Shown in pieces: positions 55,226-63,914 of a DNA stretch of 64,000 bases; position 1 is the first letter of the stretch, and every line of letters begins with the position of its first letter. Both the position numbers and the translations under genes were made by a program. Source of the DNA: Aerophototrophica crusticola (GTDB lineage Bacteria; Pseudomonadota; Alphaproteobacteria; Azospirillales; Azospirillaceae); the NCBI GenBank assembly GCA_001939945.1, contig MOEB01000013.1:44807-108806 (forward strand), given 5' to 3'. The notes under the pieces were generated by a model. The model saw nothing but the letters and a program-made list of their open reading frames with translations, was not told where the DNA came from and ran no database searches.

Positions 55226-58038
55226 ACCGGCACGCTCACCCGGGCCGCGCACAGCTTGAACTCGGGGATCTTGCCATAGGGGTCCAGGGCCGGGTTCGTC
55301 AGCAGGTTGGCGGCGGCCTCGCGGAAGCAGAAGGGGATGAACAGGTTGCCCGGGGCCACGTCCCGGTCGGGGCGGGCCTGCAGGCGGATGCTGCCGCGGC
55401 GCGTGCTCACCTCCACCATGCCGCCCCGGGGCAGGCCCAGCCGGTCCAGCTCCTTCGGGGACAGGGCGACGAAGGGTTCCGGCTCCAGCGCGTCCAGGGC
55501 GCCGGCGCGGCGGGTCATGGCGCCAGTGTGCCAGTGCTCCAGCACCCGGCCGGTGGTCAGCAGCAACGGGTACTCGCCATCCGGCGGCTCGTCCGGCGGC
55601 ACCAGGGACACGGGCACCACCCGGCCCCGGCCCGACGGGGTGGGGAAGGCGTCGCCGAAGATTACCGCCTGCCCCTCCCCGGTCAGCGGGTCCAGCGGAT
55701 AGGTGACGGACCCGTCCCGCTCCAGCCGGTCCCAATTGATCCCGGCCAGGCTGGGCATCAGGCCCGCCATCTCCCCGAACACGGCCGCCGGGGTCCGGTG
55801 CTGCCAGGGCAGGCCCAGCCGGATGGCCAGCTCCTCCACCAGCCAGAGGTCCTGCCGCGCTTCCCCCGGCGGGTCGATGGCCTGGCGGCCCAGCTGGATG
55901 CGGCGGTCGGTGTTGGTGAAGGTGCCGGTCTTCTCCGGGAAGGCGCTGGCCGGCAGCACCACGTCGGCATAGGCCGCCGTCTCCGTCAGGAAGATGTCCT
56001 GCACCACCAGATGCTCCAGCTTCGCCAGGGCGGCGCGGGCATGGGCCAGGTCCGGGTCGGACATGGCGGGGTTCTCCCCCATCACGTACAGGCCCTTGAT
56101 CCGGCCCTCCTCCATGGCGTGCATGATCTCCACCACGGTCAGGCCCGGGGTGGCGTCCAGGGACTGGCCCCAGGCCTCCTCGAACAGGGCCCGCGCCCCG
56201 CCGTCCACCCGTTGGTAGTCGGGGAAGACCATGGGGATCAGCCCGGCGTCGCTGGCGCCCTGCACGTTGTTCTGGCCTCGCAACGGGTGCAGGCCGGTGC
56301 CGGCCCGGCCCACCTGGCCCGTCAGCAGGCACAGGGCGATCAGGCAGCGGCTGTTGTCCGTGCCGTGCACGTGCTGGCTGATACCCATGCCCCAGAAGAC
56401 GATGGAGGCGCGGGACTTGGCGAACAGCCGCGCCACCTCCCGGATCGTCTCCGCCGGGATGCCGCACAGGGGCGCCATGGCCTCCGGCGTGAACTGGCGC
56501 ACGCTCTCGGCAAAGGCCTCATGGCCATCCACGTGCTGGCGGACGTAATCCTCGTCCACCAGCCCCTCTTCCACGATGGTGCAGAGCATGCCGGACAGCA
56601 GCGCCACGTCGCTGCCGCCCTTGATGCGCAGGGAATGGCTGGCGAAGCGGTCCAGGGCCTGGCCGCGGGGGTCGGCCACGATCAGCTTCAGGCCCCGTTG
56701 GCGCACCGCCTGCTTGATGAAGGTGGCGGCCACCGGGTGGTTCACGGCGGGGTTGGCGCCGATGACCAGCGCCACCTCCGCGTCCAGCACAGCCTGCACC
56801 GGGGCGGTCACGGCGCCGGACCCGATCCCCTCGATCAGTGCGGCGACGGAGGACGCGTGGCACAGCCGGGTGCAGTGGTCCACGTTGTTGGTGCCGAAGC
56901 CGGTGCGCACCAGCTTCTGGAACAGGTACGCCTCCTCGTTCGACCCCTTGGCGGACCCGAACCCCGCCAGGGCCCCGCCGCCGTCCCGGTCACGGATGGT
57001 CCGAAGCCCGCCGGCGGCCCGCTCCAGCGCCTCTTCCCAGCTGGCGATGCGGAAATGGGTCAGCGGGTTGGCCGGGTCGATGCGGTCGGCATCGTCCGCC
57101 CGCTTCGGCGCGTCGTCCCGCCGGACCAGCGGCTGGGTCAGCCGCTCCGGATGCCGTGCATAGTCGAAGCCGAACCGGCCCTTGACGCACAGGCGGTTCA
57201 GGTTCGCCGGCCCCGCCTTGCCGTCCACGGACAGGATCTGGTCGTCGGCCACGTTGAAGGTCAACTGGCAGCCCACGCCGCAATAGGGGCAGGTGCTGTC
57301 CACCTTCTTCGCCGGCTTCAGGGCCACGGTGCCGGCCTCGTCCAGCACCGACTTGGGCAGCAGCGCCCCGGTGGGGCAGGCCTGCACGCACTCCCCGCAG
57401 GCCACGCAGGTGCTGTCGCCCATGGGCACGTCCAGGTCGAACACCACCTTGGTCCCGGCGCCCAGATAGGCCATGCCGATCACGTCGTTGCTCTGCACCT
57501 CCCGGCAGGCGCGGGCGCACAGGCCGCACTGGATGCAGGCGTCAAGCTGCACCGCCATGGCCGGGTGGCTGAAGTCCGCCGCCGGCGGCGGCTCCGCCCT
57601 TGCCGGATACCGGCCGGGGTCGAAGGCGATGCTGTCCTGCCAGCGCCAGAATTTGCTGTCCGGGTCGTGCGCCTCCGCCCGCTTGGGCTGGTCGGCGGAC
57701 AGCAGCTCGAACACGGTGCGCTGGGCGCTCAGCACCCGGTCGCTGCGGGTGCGCACGTCCATGCCGGGGGTGGGCTTGCGGATGCAACTCGCCACCAGCA
57801 CCCGCTCCCCCGTCACCTCCACCATGCAGGCGCGGCAATTGCCGTCGGGCCGGTAGCCGGGGGTCGGCTTGTGGCACAGGTGCGGGACCATGGCGCCATA
57901 GCGGGTCGCCGCCTGGAAGATGGTCTCGCCCGGTTGGGCCGTCACCTCGCAGCCGTCCAGGTGGAAGGTGACGGCGTGGCCCACCGGCCGGTTCAACGGG
58001 TCCTGGTTGGCGAGGACGCCCTTGGACAAAGTGTCCAT
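55216..58038 (-). CDS. fdsA: NAD-dependent formate dehydrogenase catalytic alpha subunit
   Basis: Molybdenum (or tungsten) bis-MGD subunit oxidising formate to CO2. The 940-residue protein has an N-terminal [2Fe-2S] domain (Cys55, 68, 71, 85) and a NuoG-like His/Cys region. Two [4Fe-4S] motifs follow (CIQCGLCARAC at 168-178, CVACGECVQAC at 211-221). The [4Fe-4S] motif of the catalytic domain is CPYCGVGC (250-257). The metal-ligand residue is Cys393 in TRLCHASS, where selenoenzymes have Sec. The C-terminal MGD-binding domain contains LLLTTGRVLEHWHTGAMTRR. ATG 58038 overlaps the upstream subunit stop by one base. It receives electrons in the soluble Fds complex with the fused FdsG-FdsB protein. 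The fdsC/fdhD chaperones and fdsD are not seen in the window. Confidence 0.95.
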   Translation of the reverse strand: MDTLSKGVLANQDPLNRPVGHAVTFHLDGCEVTAQPGETIFQAATRYGAMVPHLCHKPTPGYRPDGNCRACMVEVTGERVLVASCIRKPTPGMDVRTRSDRVLSAQRTVFELLSADQPKRAEAHDPDSKFWRWQDSIAFDPGRYPARAEPPPAADFSHPAMAVQLDACIQCGLCARACREVQSNDVIGMAYLGAGTKVVFDLDVPMGDSTCVACGECVQACPTGALLPKSVLDEAGTVALKPAKKVDSTCPYCGVGCQLTFNVADDQILSVDGKAGPANLNRLCVKGRFGFDYARHPERLTQPLVRRDDAPKRADDADRIDPANPLTHFRIASWEEALERAAGGLRTIRDRDGGGALAGFGSAKGSNEEAYLFQKLVRTGFGTNNVDHCTRLCHASSVAALIEGIGSGAVTAPVQAVLDAEVALVIGANPAVNHPVAATFIKQAVRQRGLKLIVADPRGQALDRFASHSLRIKGGSDVALLSGMLCTIVEEGLVDEDYVRQHVDGHEAFAESVRQFTPEAMAPLCGIPAETIREVARLFAKSRASIVFWGMGISQHVHGTDNSRCLIALCLLTGQVGRAGTGLHPLRGQNNVQGASDAGLIPMVFPDYQRVDGGARALFEEAWGQSLDATPGLTVVEIMHAMEEGRIKGLYVMGENPAMSDPDLAHARAALAKLEHLVVQDIFLTETAAYADVVLPASAFPEKTGTFTNTDRRIQLGRQAIDPPGEARQDLWLVEELAIRLGLPWQHRTPAAVFGEMAGLMPSLAGINWDRLERDGSVTYPLDPLTGEGQAVIFGDAFPTPSGRGRVVPVSLVPPDEPPDGEYPLLLTTGRVLEHWHTGAMTRRAGALDALEPEPFVALSPKELDRLGLPRGGMVEVSTRRGSIRLQARPDRDVAPGNLFIPFCFREAAANLLTNPALDPYGKIPEFKLCAARVSVPVEA

Positions 58039-59738
58039 CACGACACCTCCTCGGGGAAATGGCGGAGCACCGTGCGGAAGGCGCTGGGGGCGGCCTGGCC
58101 CAGGCCGCAGATGCTGGCATCGGCCATGCACTGGCCCAAATCCTTCAGGGTCCCCTGGTCCCAGGCGGGCGCCCGCATCAGCACCTCCGCCTTCTCCGTG
58201 CCCAGGCGGCAGGGGGTGCACTGGCCGCAGCTCTCATGTTTGAAGAAGCGCATCAGGTTAAGCGCCGCGTCCCGCACGCTGTCCTGGTCCGACAGCACCA
58301 CGAAGGCGGCGGAGCCGACGATGGCCCCGTGGGCGTCCAGGGTGCCGAAGTCCAGCGGCAGGTGGGCCAGGCTGGCCGGCAGGATGCCCCCCGACGCGCC
58401 GCCGGGCAGGAAGGCCTTGAATTCGTGGCCGTCCTGCATGCCGCCCGCATACTCCTCGATCAGTTCCCGGGCAGAGATGCCGGCCGGCACCAGCTTCACC
58501 CCGGGATAGCGAACCCGGCCGGAGACGGAGAAGCTGCGCAGACCCTTGCCGCCATTGACCCCATGGCTGCCCCACCAGTCCGGCCCGCGCTCCACCAGGT
58601 CCCGCACCCAGTACAGGGTCTCTACATTGTTGATCAGGGTGGGCCGGCCGAACAGCCCGACTTGGGAGGGGTAGGGCGGCTTGTGCCGGGGCAGGCCGCG
58701 CTTGCCCTCCAGGCTCTCCAGCATCGCCGATTCCTCGCCGCAGATGTAGTTCCCGGCGCCGCGGCGCAGGTACACGGGCGGCAGGGGCAGCCCCAGTTCC
58801 GGCAGGCGGGCCAGCTCCTGGCGCAGGATGGCGCGGACATCCTCATACTCGTCGCGCAGATAGACATAGACGGCCTCCGCCCCCACGGCCCAGGCGCCCA
58901 GCAGCATGCCCTCGATGACCCGGTGCGGGTCGGCCAGCAGGTGGAAGCGGTCCTTGAAGGTGCCGGGCTCGCTCTCGTCGGCGTTGACGGCCATCAGCCG
59001 GGGCCCGTGCTCCTTGGCCACGGCCCGCCACTTGCGCCCGGTGGGGAAGCCGGCGCCTCCCAGGCCGCGTAGGCCCGCATCCTCCAGCGGCTTCAGCAGC
59101 CCGTCCAGGTCGCGGGCGCCGCCATAAACCTCCCGCAGCAGGGTGTAGCCCCCGGCGGCCAGATAGGCGTCGAAGCCGGTCTTGGCGCTGGGCAGGGGCG
59201 GGACGGCCCCGGACAGGGCGGCCTCCACGCTGGCCGGGGTGGCCCGGGTGATGGTGCGGCCCTGGACCCGGGCGCAGGGGGCCTGGTCGCAGCGGCCCAG
59301 GCAGGCCACCGCCTCCACCCGCGCTTGGCCCGACAGGGCCAGGGCCGCGGCCTTCTCCAGTTCCGCCGCCCCGGAAATGGCGCAGGCGATGCTGTCGCAG
59401 ACCTGGATGGTGGGCAGGGGCGCCTCGTCCGCCTCCAGCACCCGGAAGCCGTGGTAGAAGGTCGCCACCTCATACACCGCCGCGTCGGGCAGGCGCAGCG
59501 CCTCACCCAGGGCATGCAGCAGGGGCCGGGGCAGGCCGCCATGGCGATCCTGGATCCAGTGAAGATGCTCGATCAGCAGGCCGGGCTCGGCCGGCACGTC
59601 GGCGAACAGGGCCGCCAGCACCGCCTTGTCGGCCGCCGGGATCTCCGCCACCGCGCCGCGCCCCCGGTGGCGCATGCTGCGGTCGCCGGACCGCGGGCCC
59701 TTGCGGCCCTGCGTCTTGCCTGACGTGCTCAAGGGCAA
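58038..59738 (-). CDS. fdsB: Fused FdsG-FdsB (NuoE-NuoF-like) formate dehydrogenase diaphorase subunit
   Basis: A 566-residue protein joining two normally separate subunits. The N-terminal NuoE/FdsG-like domain (about 30-165) has AVYEVATFYHGFRVLE and the [2Fe-2S] cysteines in CDSIACAI and CLGRCDQAPC. The C-terminal NuoF/FdsB-like domain (about 190-560) has the FMN/NAD motif GLRGLGGAGFPTGRKW, YICGEESAMLESLEG and the [4Fe-4S] motif SCGQCTPCRLG. It passes electrons from FdsA to NAD+. The start appears to be TTG 59738 with GGAAGGAA just upstream; ATG 59675 would remove 21 residues. First gene of the fds operon, divergent from a LysR gene. The fusion is clearly open-frame, not a sequencing artefact that I can see. 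Confidence 0.94.
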   Translation of the reverse strand: MPLSTSGKTQGRKGPRSGDRSMRHRGRGAVAEIPAADKAVLAALFADVPAEPGLLIEHLHWIQDRHGGLPRPLLHALGEALRLPDAAVYEVATFYHGFRVLEADEAPLPTIQVCDSIACAISGAAELEKAAALALSGQARVEAVACLGRCDQAPCARVQGRTITRATPASVEAALSGAVPPLPSAKTGFDAYLAAGGYTLLREVYGGARDLDGLLKPLEDAGLRGLGGAGFPTGRKWRAVAKEHGPRLMAVNADESEPGTFKDRFHLLADPHRVIEGMLLGAWAVGAEAVYVYLRDEYEDVRAILRQELARLPELGLPLPPVYLRRGAGNYICGEESAMLESLEGKRGLPRHKPPYPSQVGLFGRPTLINNVETLYWVRDLVERGPDWWGSHGVNGGKGLRSFSVSGRVRYPGVKLVPAGISARELIEEYAGGMQDGHEFKAFLPGGASGGILPASLAHLPLDFGTLDAHGAIVGSAAFVVLSDQDSVRDAALNLMRFFKHESCGQCTPCRLGTEKAEVLMRAPAWDQGTLKDLGQCMADASICGLGQAAPSAFRTVLRHFPEEVS

Positions 59739-59850
59739 TTCCTTCCCTGATGCGCGGCCTTCCCCGGCCGTCGCCTTCGTTCCAAGCCTTCAGCTTCCGA
59801 CAGGGGAGGGGCGGTATCAACAGGGCGGAATCGTTATCCGATAGGCGAGA

Positions 59851-59872
59851 CCAATGGACCTTGGTCCAATTG
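59851..59872. promoter_or_regulatory. LysR-type operator between fds operon and its regulator
   Basis: CCAATGGACC-TT-GGTCCAATTG: a near-perfect inverted repeat midway in the 165-bp divergent region, fitting a LysR T-N11-A site. It abuts the predicted -35 of the LysR gene, as expected for autoregulation. Confidence 0.65.
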
Positions 59873-59897
59873 ACGGGAATAGCCGCTGCATTAGTGT
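59870..59897 (+). promoter_or_regulatory. Predicted promoter of the LysR gene
   Basis: TTGACG (59870-59875), 16-nt spacer, TAGTGT (59892-59897). Transcription would start at or just before ATG 59904, so the mRNA may be leaderless. Confidence 0.45.
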
Positions 59898-59903
59898 TGT
59901 CGC

Positions 59904-60797
59904 ATGATCGACAAGCTCGAACTCCTGATCGCCCTCGCCAAGGAAAAGCACTTCGGCCGCGCCGCCGAGGCCTGCGGCGTCACCCAACCCACCCTGTCCG
60001 CCGGCATCAAGCAGTTGGAGAACATCCTGGGCGTGCTGCTGGTGCAGCGCGGCTCCCGCTACCTGGGCCTGACGCCGGAGGGGGAGCGGGTGCTGGACTG
60101 GGCCCGGCGGATCGTCGGTGACGCCCGCGCCATGCGCCAGGATTTGCACGCCATGCGGGCCGGCCTGTCCGGGCACCTGCGGATCGCGGTCATCCCCACC
60201 GCCCTGGCCATGGTGCCGGCCCTGACCACCCCCTATCGGGAACGGCACCCGGAAGTGCGCTTCACCATCCTGTCCCGCACCAGTGCCGAGGTTCTGCGCC
60301 TTCTGGACGACCTGGAGGTGGACGCCGGCATCACATACCTGGACAACGAGCCCCTGGGCCGGGTGCGCAGCATGCCCCTGTACCGGGAACGCTACGTGCT
60401 GGTCACCAGCCAGGACAACCCGCTGGCCGACCGGCGGGAGGTGACCTGGGCGGAGGTGGGGCAGATCCCCCTTTGCCTGCTGACGCCGGACATGCAGAAC
60501 CGGCGCATCCTGGAAAAGATGCTCGCCCGCTCCGGCGCCCCGGCCCAGCCGACGCTGGAAAGCAACAGCATGATCGTGCTGTTCGCCCATGTGCGCACCG
60601 GCCGCTGGGCCAGCATCATGCCGGAGATGCTGGCCGGCACCCTGGGCCTGACGGAGACGCTGCGCGCCATCCCCATCACCGAGCCGGACGTGGTCCACAC
60701 GGTGGGCCTGGTCCTGGCCCCGCGGGAACCGGGTACCCCCCTGACCAACGCCCTGGAGACGGAGGCGAAGCGGGTGGCCCAGGCCCTGAACCGGTAA
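59904..60797 (+). CDS. LysR-family regulator, likely controlling the formate dehydrogenase operon
   Basis: A 297-residue LysR-type regulator: winged HTH (about 1-60, KLELLIALAKEKHFGRAAEA then VTQPTLSAGIKQLENILGVL) and an effector-binding domain (GHLRIAVIPTALAMVPALTT through VGLVLAPREPG). It is divergent from the fds operon with a clear operator in the shared region. Regulators of this group (for example FdsR of Cupriavidus) control soluble formate dehydrogenases, with formate or molybdenum status as candidate signals. ATG 59904 follows almost immediately after the predicted promoter, without a ribosome site. It is convergent with cbbR, with a perfect palindrome in the 62-bp gap. Target assignment is by position. 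Confidence 0.92.
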   Translation: MIDKLELLIALAKEKHFGRAAEACGVTQPTLSAGIKQLENILGVLLVQRGSRYLGLTPEGERVLDWARRIVGDARAMRQDLHAMRAGLSGHLRIAVIPTALAMVPALTTPYRERHPEVRFTILSRTSAEVLRLLDDLEVDAGITYLDNEPLGRVRSMPLYRERYVLVTSQDNPLADRREVTWAEVGQIPLCLLTPDMQNRRILEKMLARSGAPAQPTLESNSMIVLFAHVRTGRWASIMPEMLAGTLGLTETLRAIPITEPDVVHTVGLVLAPREPGTPLTNALETEAKRVAQALNR

Positions 60798-60821
60798 TCG
60801 CCTCCCTCACGCTCCGGCCGC

Positions 60822-60839
60822 ACTTTCGAATTCGAAAGT
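60822..60839. repeat. Perfect 18-bp palindrome between convergent LysR genes
   Basis: ACTTTCGAA-TTCGAAAGT with no loop, flanked by further imperfect symmetry (CCG...CGG). Lies between the stop codons of the LysR gene and cbbR. Too loop-poor for a good terminator; protein binding is possible. Confidence 0.5.
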
Positions 60840-60859
60840 ACGGTCCCGGGACCCCTCCC

Positions 60860-61786
60860 TCAGAACCGCATCCAGTAATCGTGCGGCAGCCACATGGGCC
60901 CTTCCCGCAGGACGAAGCTCCAGAAGGCCTGGGGGGCGGGGCCGTGGGCCTTTTCCGTGCGGCGGACCACGTACCAGCGGCGGCGGATGGGCAGGCCCTC
61001 CACGTCCAGCACGGCCAGGCGCCGTGACATGACCTCCGCGGCGACGGTATGGGCGGAGAGCAGGGCGATGCCCAGCCCGGCCATCACGGCCTGCTTGATG
61101 GTCTCGTTGCTGCCCACCTCTATGCCAAGGCGGGGGCGCTTCACCACCACGCCGCCGATGAACTCCTCGAACACGCCGCGGGTGCCGGACCCTTCCTCCC
61201 GCACCAGGAAGGACTCCCCCGCCAAGTCGGACTTGGGGATGCGGCGGCGGCCGGCCAGGGGGTGGTCGGGCGGGGCGATCAGGATGTGGGGATGGTCGCC
61301 GAAGTTCTGGGACTCCACGGGGAAGTCCACCGGCGGCCGGCCCATGATGGCCAGGTCGGCGCCATAGTCGCGCAGCAGCCCGATGGTGCTGTCGCGGTTG
61401 CCCACGAACAGGCTGATCTCCACCCCCGGGTAATGGCGGGTGAAGGCGGCGATGGCCTTGGGCGCGAAGTATTTGGCCGTGGAGACGACGGCGATGCCCA
61501 CCCGGCCGCCGGTCAGGCCCTTCAGCGCCTCCAGCCTTGCCACGCAGTTCTCCAGGATCACGTCGATGCTGTCGGTGGCCGCCAGCACCTCCCGCCCGGC
61601 CTCGGTCAGGCGCATGCCCTCCGTCGTCCGGTCGAAGAGCGGCATTCCCGCCTCCTCTTCGAGTTGCTTCAAACGGGAGGTCAGCGCGGCCGGGGTAACA
61701 TTGAGTTCCTGGGCGGCCGCGGTGATGGTCCCGCGCCTGGAAATAGCGCGGACGGCGTGGAGTTGCTTGAAAGTCAGGTTGCGCAT
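60860..61786 (-). CDS. cbbR: CbbR, LysR-type regulator of Calvin-cycle genes
   Basis: A 308-residue LysR regulator that activates cbb operons in response to metabolites such as RuBP or phosphoenolpyruvate. HTH: TFKQLHAVRAISRRGTITAA then LNVTPAALTSRLKQLEEEAG. The effector domain shows the CbbR-like VGIAVVSTAKYFAPKAIAAF, FVGNRDSTIGLLRDYGADLA, IMGRPP and SFLVREEGSGTRGVFEEFI blocks. The ending WSFVLREGPMWL is also typical. It is divergent from cbbF (180 bp) with an A/T-rich inverted repeat next to its own start, the standard cbbR arrangement. RegA often co-activates cbb promoters in relatives, and regBA is in this window. Confidence 0.94.
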   Translation of the reverse strand: MRNLTFKQLHAVRAISRRGTITAAAQELNVTPAALTSRLKQLEEEAGMPLFDRTTEGMRLTEAGREVLAATDSIDVILENCVARLEALKGLTGGRVGIAVVSTAKYFAPKAIAAFTRHYPGVEISLFVGNRDSTIGLLRDYGADLAIMGRPPVDFPVESQNFGDHPHILIAPPDHPLAGRRRIPKSDLAGESFLVREEGSGTRGVFEEFIGGVVVKRPRLGIEVGSNETIKQAVMAGLGIALLSAHTVAAEVMSRRLAVLDVEGLPIRRRWYVVRRTEKAHGPAPQAFWSFVLREGPMWLPHDYWMRF

Positions 61787-61800
61787 GGGGGCATGCTAAA

Positions 61801-61836
61801 AAAAATCTAACGGTTCGGCAAATTAATTAGATTTTT
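61801..61836. promoter_or_regulatory. Probable CbbR operator
   Basis: AAAAATCTAA (61801-61810) and TTAGATTTTT (61827-61836) form a perfect 10-bp inverted repeat with 16 bp between, 15 bp upstream of cbbR and 130 bp upstream of cbbF. CbbR sites are A/T-rich TNA-N7-TNA inverted repeats, and this is the only such stretch in the divergent region. Confidence 0.7.
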
Positions 61837-61966
61837 CTTTGAGCGCGGCTTCTGCCCATCATCTCGGGACAGAACAGGCCCAAGGTGCCGCCACCAACGA
61901 GCAGGCGCCTCCCCGACAAAGAGTGCTATCGCCGGCGGCAAATGCCGCCGGGCAGGAGGAATCGCC

Positions 61967-63013
61967 ATGTCCGTCCGGGATAGTCTCACCACCTTCCTGT
62001 CCAACGAGCCGGGCGGGGGCCTGGATGCCCCCGTGGCCCGGGCCGTGCTGAAGATATCGCAGGCAGCCAGGGGCCTGTCCGACCTGGTCTCCCTGGGCTT
62101 GCTGGCCCAGACGGGCCTGCCTGCCATCCCCGGGATCAACGGCGGGGGCGACGCCCAGGCCGAGCTGGACATCATCGCCAACGACATGATGCTGGACGCC
62201 CTGTCCGAGGCCCCCGTCGCCATGGTGGCGTCGGAGGAGCTGGACGACGTCGCCCTGCTGGACACCGGCGCGCCGCTGGCCGTGGCCATGGACCCGCTGG
62301 ACGGGTCCAGCAACATCGGCGTCAACATGAGCATCGGCACCATCTTCGGCATCCGCCCCGCCCTCTACCCCATGGGCAGCCGCGCGGCGGCCGTGTTCGA
62401 GGCGCCGGGCCGGGCGCAGCAGGCGGCGGGGATTATTGTCTATGGTCCGCAGACCAGCTTGGTGCTGAGCCTGGGCCGCGGCACTCACATCTTCATACTT
62501 GACCGCAACCGGGGGGAGTTCGTGCTGGCGAAGCGCGACATCCAGGTGCCCCGCAGCGCCAAGGAATACGCCATCAACGCCAGCAACTACCGGCACTGGG
62601 ACCCGCCCGTCCGCGCCTATGTGGATGATTGCGTGCTGGGCGCCGACGGGCCGCGGGGCGGCGACTTCAACATGCGCTGGATCGCCAGCCTGGTGGCGGA
62701 GGCCTACCGCATCTTCATGCGCGGCGGCATCTTCCTCTATCCCGGCGACAGCCGCCCGGGCTACCGGCAGGGCCGTCTTCGGCTGCTGTATGAGGCGGCA
62801 CCCCTGGCCTTCCTGCTGGAACAGGCGGGCGGGGCCGCCACCGACGGCCAGACCCCCATCCTGGACCTGGTGCCCAGTTCCATCCACCAGCGCACGCCGC
62901 TGGTCTTCGGCTCCGTCGAGAAGGTGGAGCGGGTGGCCAAGTACCACACCGACCCGCACTACTCCGCCGAACGCTCGCCCCTGTTCGGCAAGCGCGGCTT
63001 GCTTCGGGCCTGA
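61967..63013 (+). CDS. cbbF: Class I fructose-1,6-bisphosphatase of the Calvin cycle
   Basis: Hydrolyses fructose-1,6-bisphosphate (and in many cbb systems sedoheptulose-1,7-bisphosphate) during CO2 fixation. The 348-residue protein has the class I sequence features. VASEELDDVAL carries the first acidic metal ligands, AVAMDPLDGSSNIGVNMSIG the core metal-binding motif, and GTIFGIRP follows. EYAINASNYRHWDPPVRAYV and GGIFLYPGDSRPGYRQGRLR provide substrate contacts. ATG 61967 has GGAGGAA 7 nt upstream. Divergent from cbbR and followed by cbbP after 21 bp, so the two are co-transcribed. Chromosomal housekeeping FBPase is not in the window; location assigns this one to the cbb set. Confidence 0.96.
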   Translation: MSVRDSLTTFLSNEPGGGLDAPVARAVLKISQAARGLSDLVSLGLLAQTGLPAIPGINGGGDAQAELDIIANDMMLDALSEAPVAMVASEELDDVALLDTGAPLAVAMDPLDGSSNIGVNMSIGTIFGIRPALYPMGSRAAAVFEAPGRAQQAAGIIVYGPQTSLVLSLGRGTHIFILDRNRGEFVLAKRDIQVPRSAKEYAINASNYRHWDPPVRAYVDDCVLGADGPRGGDFNMRWIASLVAEAYRIFMRGGIFLYPGDSRPGYRQGRLRLLYEAAPLAFLLEQAGGAATDGQTPILDLVPSSIHQRTPLVFGSVEKVERVAKYHTDPHYSAERSPLFGKRGLLRA

Positions 63014-63034
63014 CGGGAACAGGGGATAGACACC

Positions 63035-63910
63035 ATGTCGGCACGCCACCCCATCATCTCCGTCACCGGTTCCTCCGGGGCGGGCACCACCTCGGTCCGG
63101 CGGACCTTCGAGCAGATCTTCCGGCGGGAGAACGTGGAGGCGCTCTATGTGGAGGGCGACGCCTTCCACACCTTCGACCGGATGGCGATGCGCAAGCGCA
63201 TGGCCGAGGAGGCGGCCAAGGGCAACAACACCTTCAGCCACTTCGGGCCCGACAGCAACCTGTTCGAGGACCTTGAGGAGCTGTTCCGGGAATACAGCGA
63301 GTCCGGCACCGGCCGCATCCGCAACTATGTGCACGACGCGGTGGAGGCGGAGATGCACGGCGCCCCGCCGGGCACCTTCACCCCCTGGAAACACGTCACC
63401 GAGCCCACCGACCTGCTGTTCTACGAGGGGCTGCATGGCTGCGTGGTGACCGACAAGGTCAACGTGGCCCGCCACGCGGACCTGCGCATCGGCGTGGTGC
63501 CGGTGATCAACCTGGAATGGATCCAGAAGCTGCACCGCGACCGCTCCACCCGCGGCTATTCCACAGAGGCGGTGACCGACACCATCCTGCGCCGGATGCC
63601 GGACTATATCCGCTACATCTGCCCGCAGTTCACCGAGACGGACATCAACTTCCAGCGGGTGCCCACTGTGGACACCAGCAACCCCTTCATCGCCCGCTGG
63701 ATCCCCACCCCCGACGAATCCATGGTGGTGATCCGTTTCAAGAGCCCGCGGGGCATCGACTTCCCCTACCTGCTGTCGATGATCGGCGACAGCTTCATGT
63801 CCCGGGCCAACAGCATCGTCATCCCCGGCGGCAAGCTGGACCTGGCCATGCAACTGATCCTGACGCCCATGATCCTGCAACTGGTGGAACGGAAAAAGCG
63901 GATGGGGTGA
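63035..63910 (+). CDS. cbbP: Phosphoribulokinase
   Basis: ATP-dependent phosphorylation of ribulose-5-phosphate to RuBP, the substrate of RuBisCO. The 291-residue protein is the bacterial class I form: P-loop TGSSGAGTTS (11-20), the active-site Asp and Arg region LYVEGDAFHTFDRMAMRKRM, FSHFGPDSNLFEDLEELFRE, the Walker-B-like LLFYEGLHGCVV, and DLRIGVVPVINLEWIQKLHR. The C-terminus SMIGDSFMSRANSIVIPGGK is the family signature. It ends cbbF-cbbP within this window. The GTAGGTCGGATTA repeat starts 5 bp after the stop, and RuBisCO or transketolase genes, if present, lie beyond the edge. ATG 63035 has AGGGGATAG nearby. Confidence 0.97.
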   Translation: MSARHPIISVTGSSGAGTTSVRRTFEQIFRRENVEALYVEGDAFHTFDRMAMRKRMAEEAAKGNNTFSHFGPDSNLFEDLEELFREYSESGTGRIRNYVHDAVEAEMHGAPPGTFTPWKHVTEPTDLLFYEGLHGCVVTDKVNVARHADLRIGVVPVINLEWIQKLHRDRSTRGYSTEAVTDTILRRMPDYIRYICPQFTETDINFQRVPTVDTSNPFIARWIPTPDESMVVIRFKSPRGIDFPYLLSMIGDSFMSRANSIVIPGGKLDLAMQLILTPMILQLVERKKRMG

Positions 63911-63914
63911 GGCC

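Noticed and set aside
55159..58509. 1116-codon plus-strand open frame opposite fdsA
   Set aside because: Antisense shadow; fdsA has complete metal-cluster motifs in the other strand.
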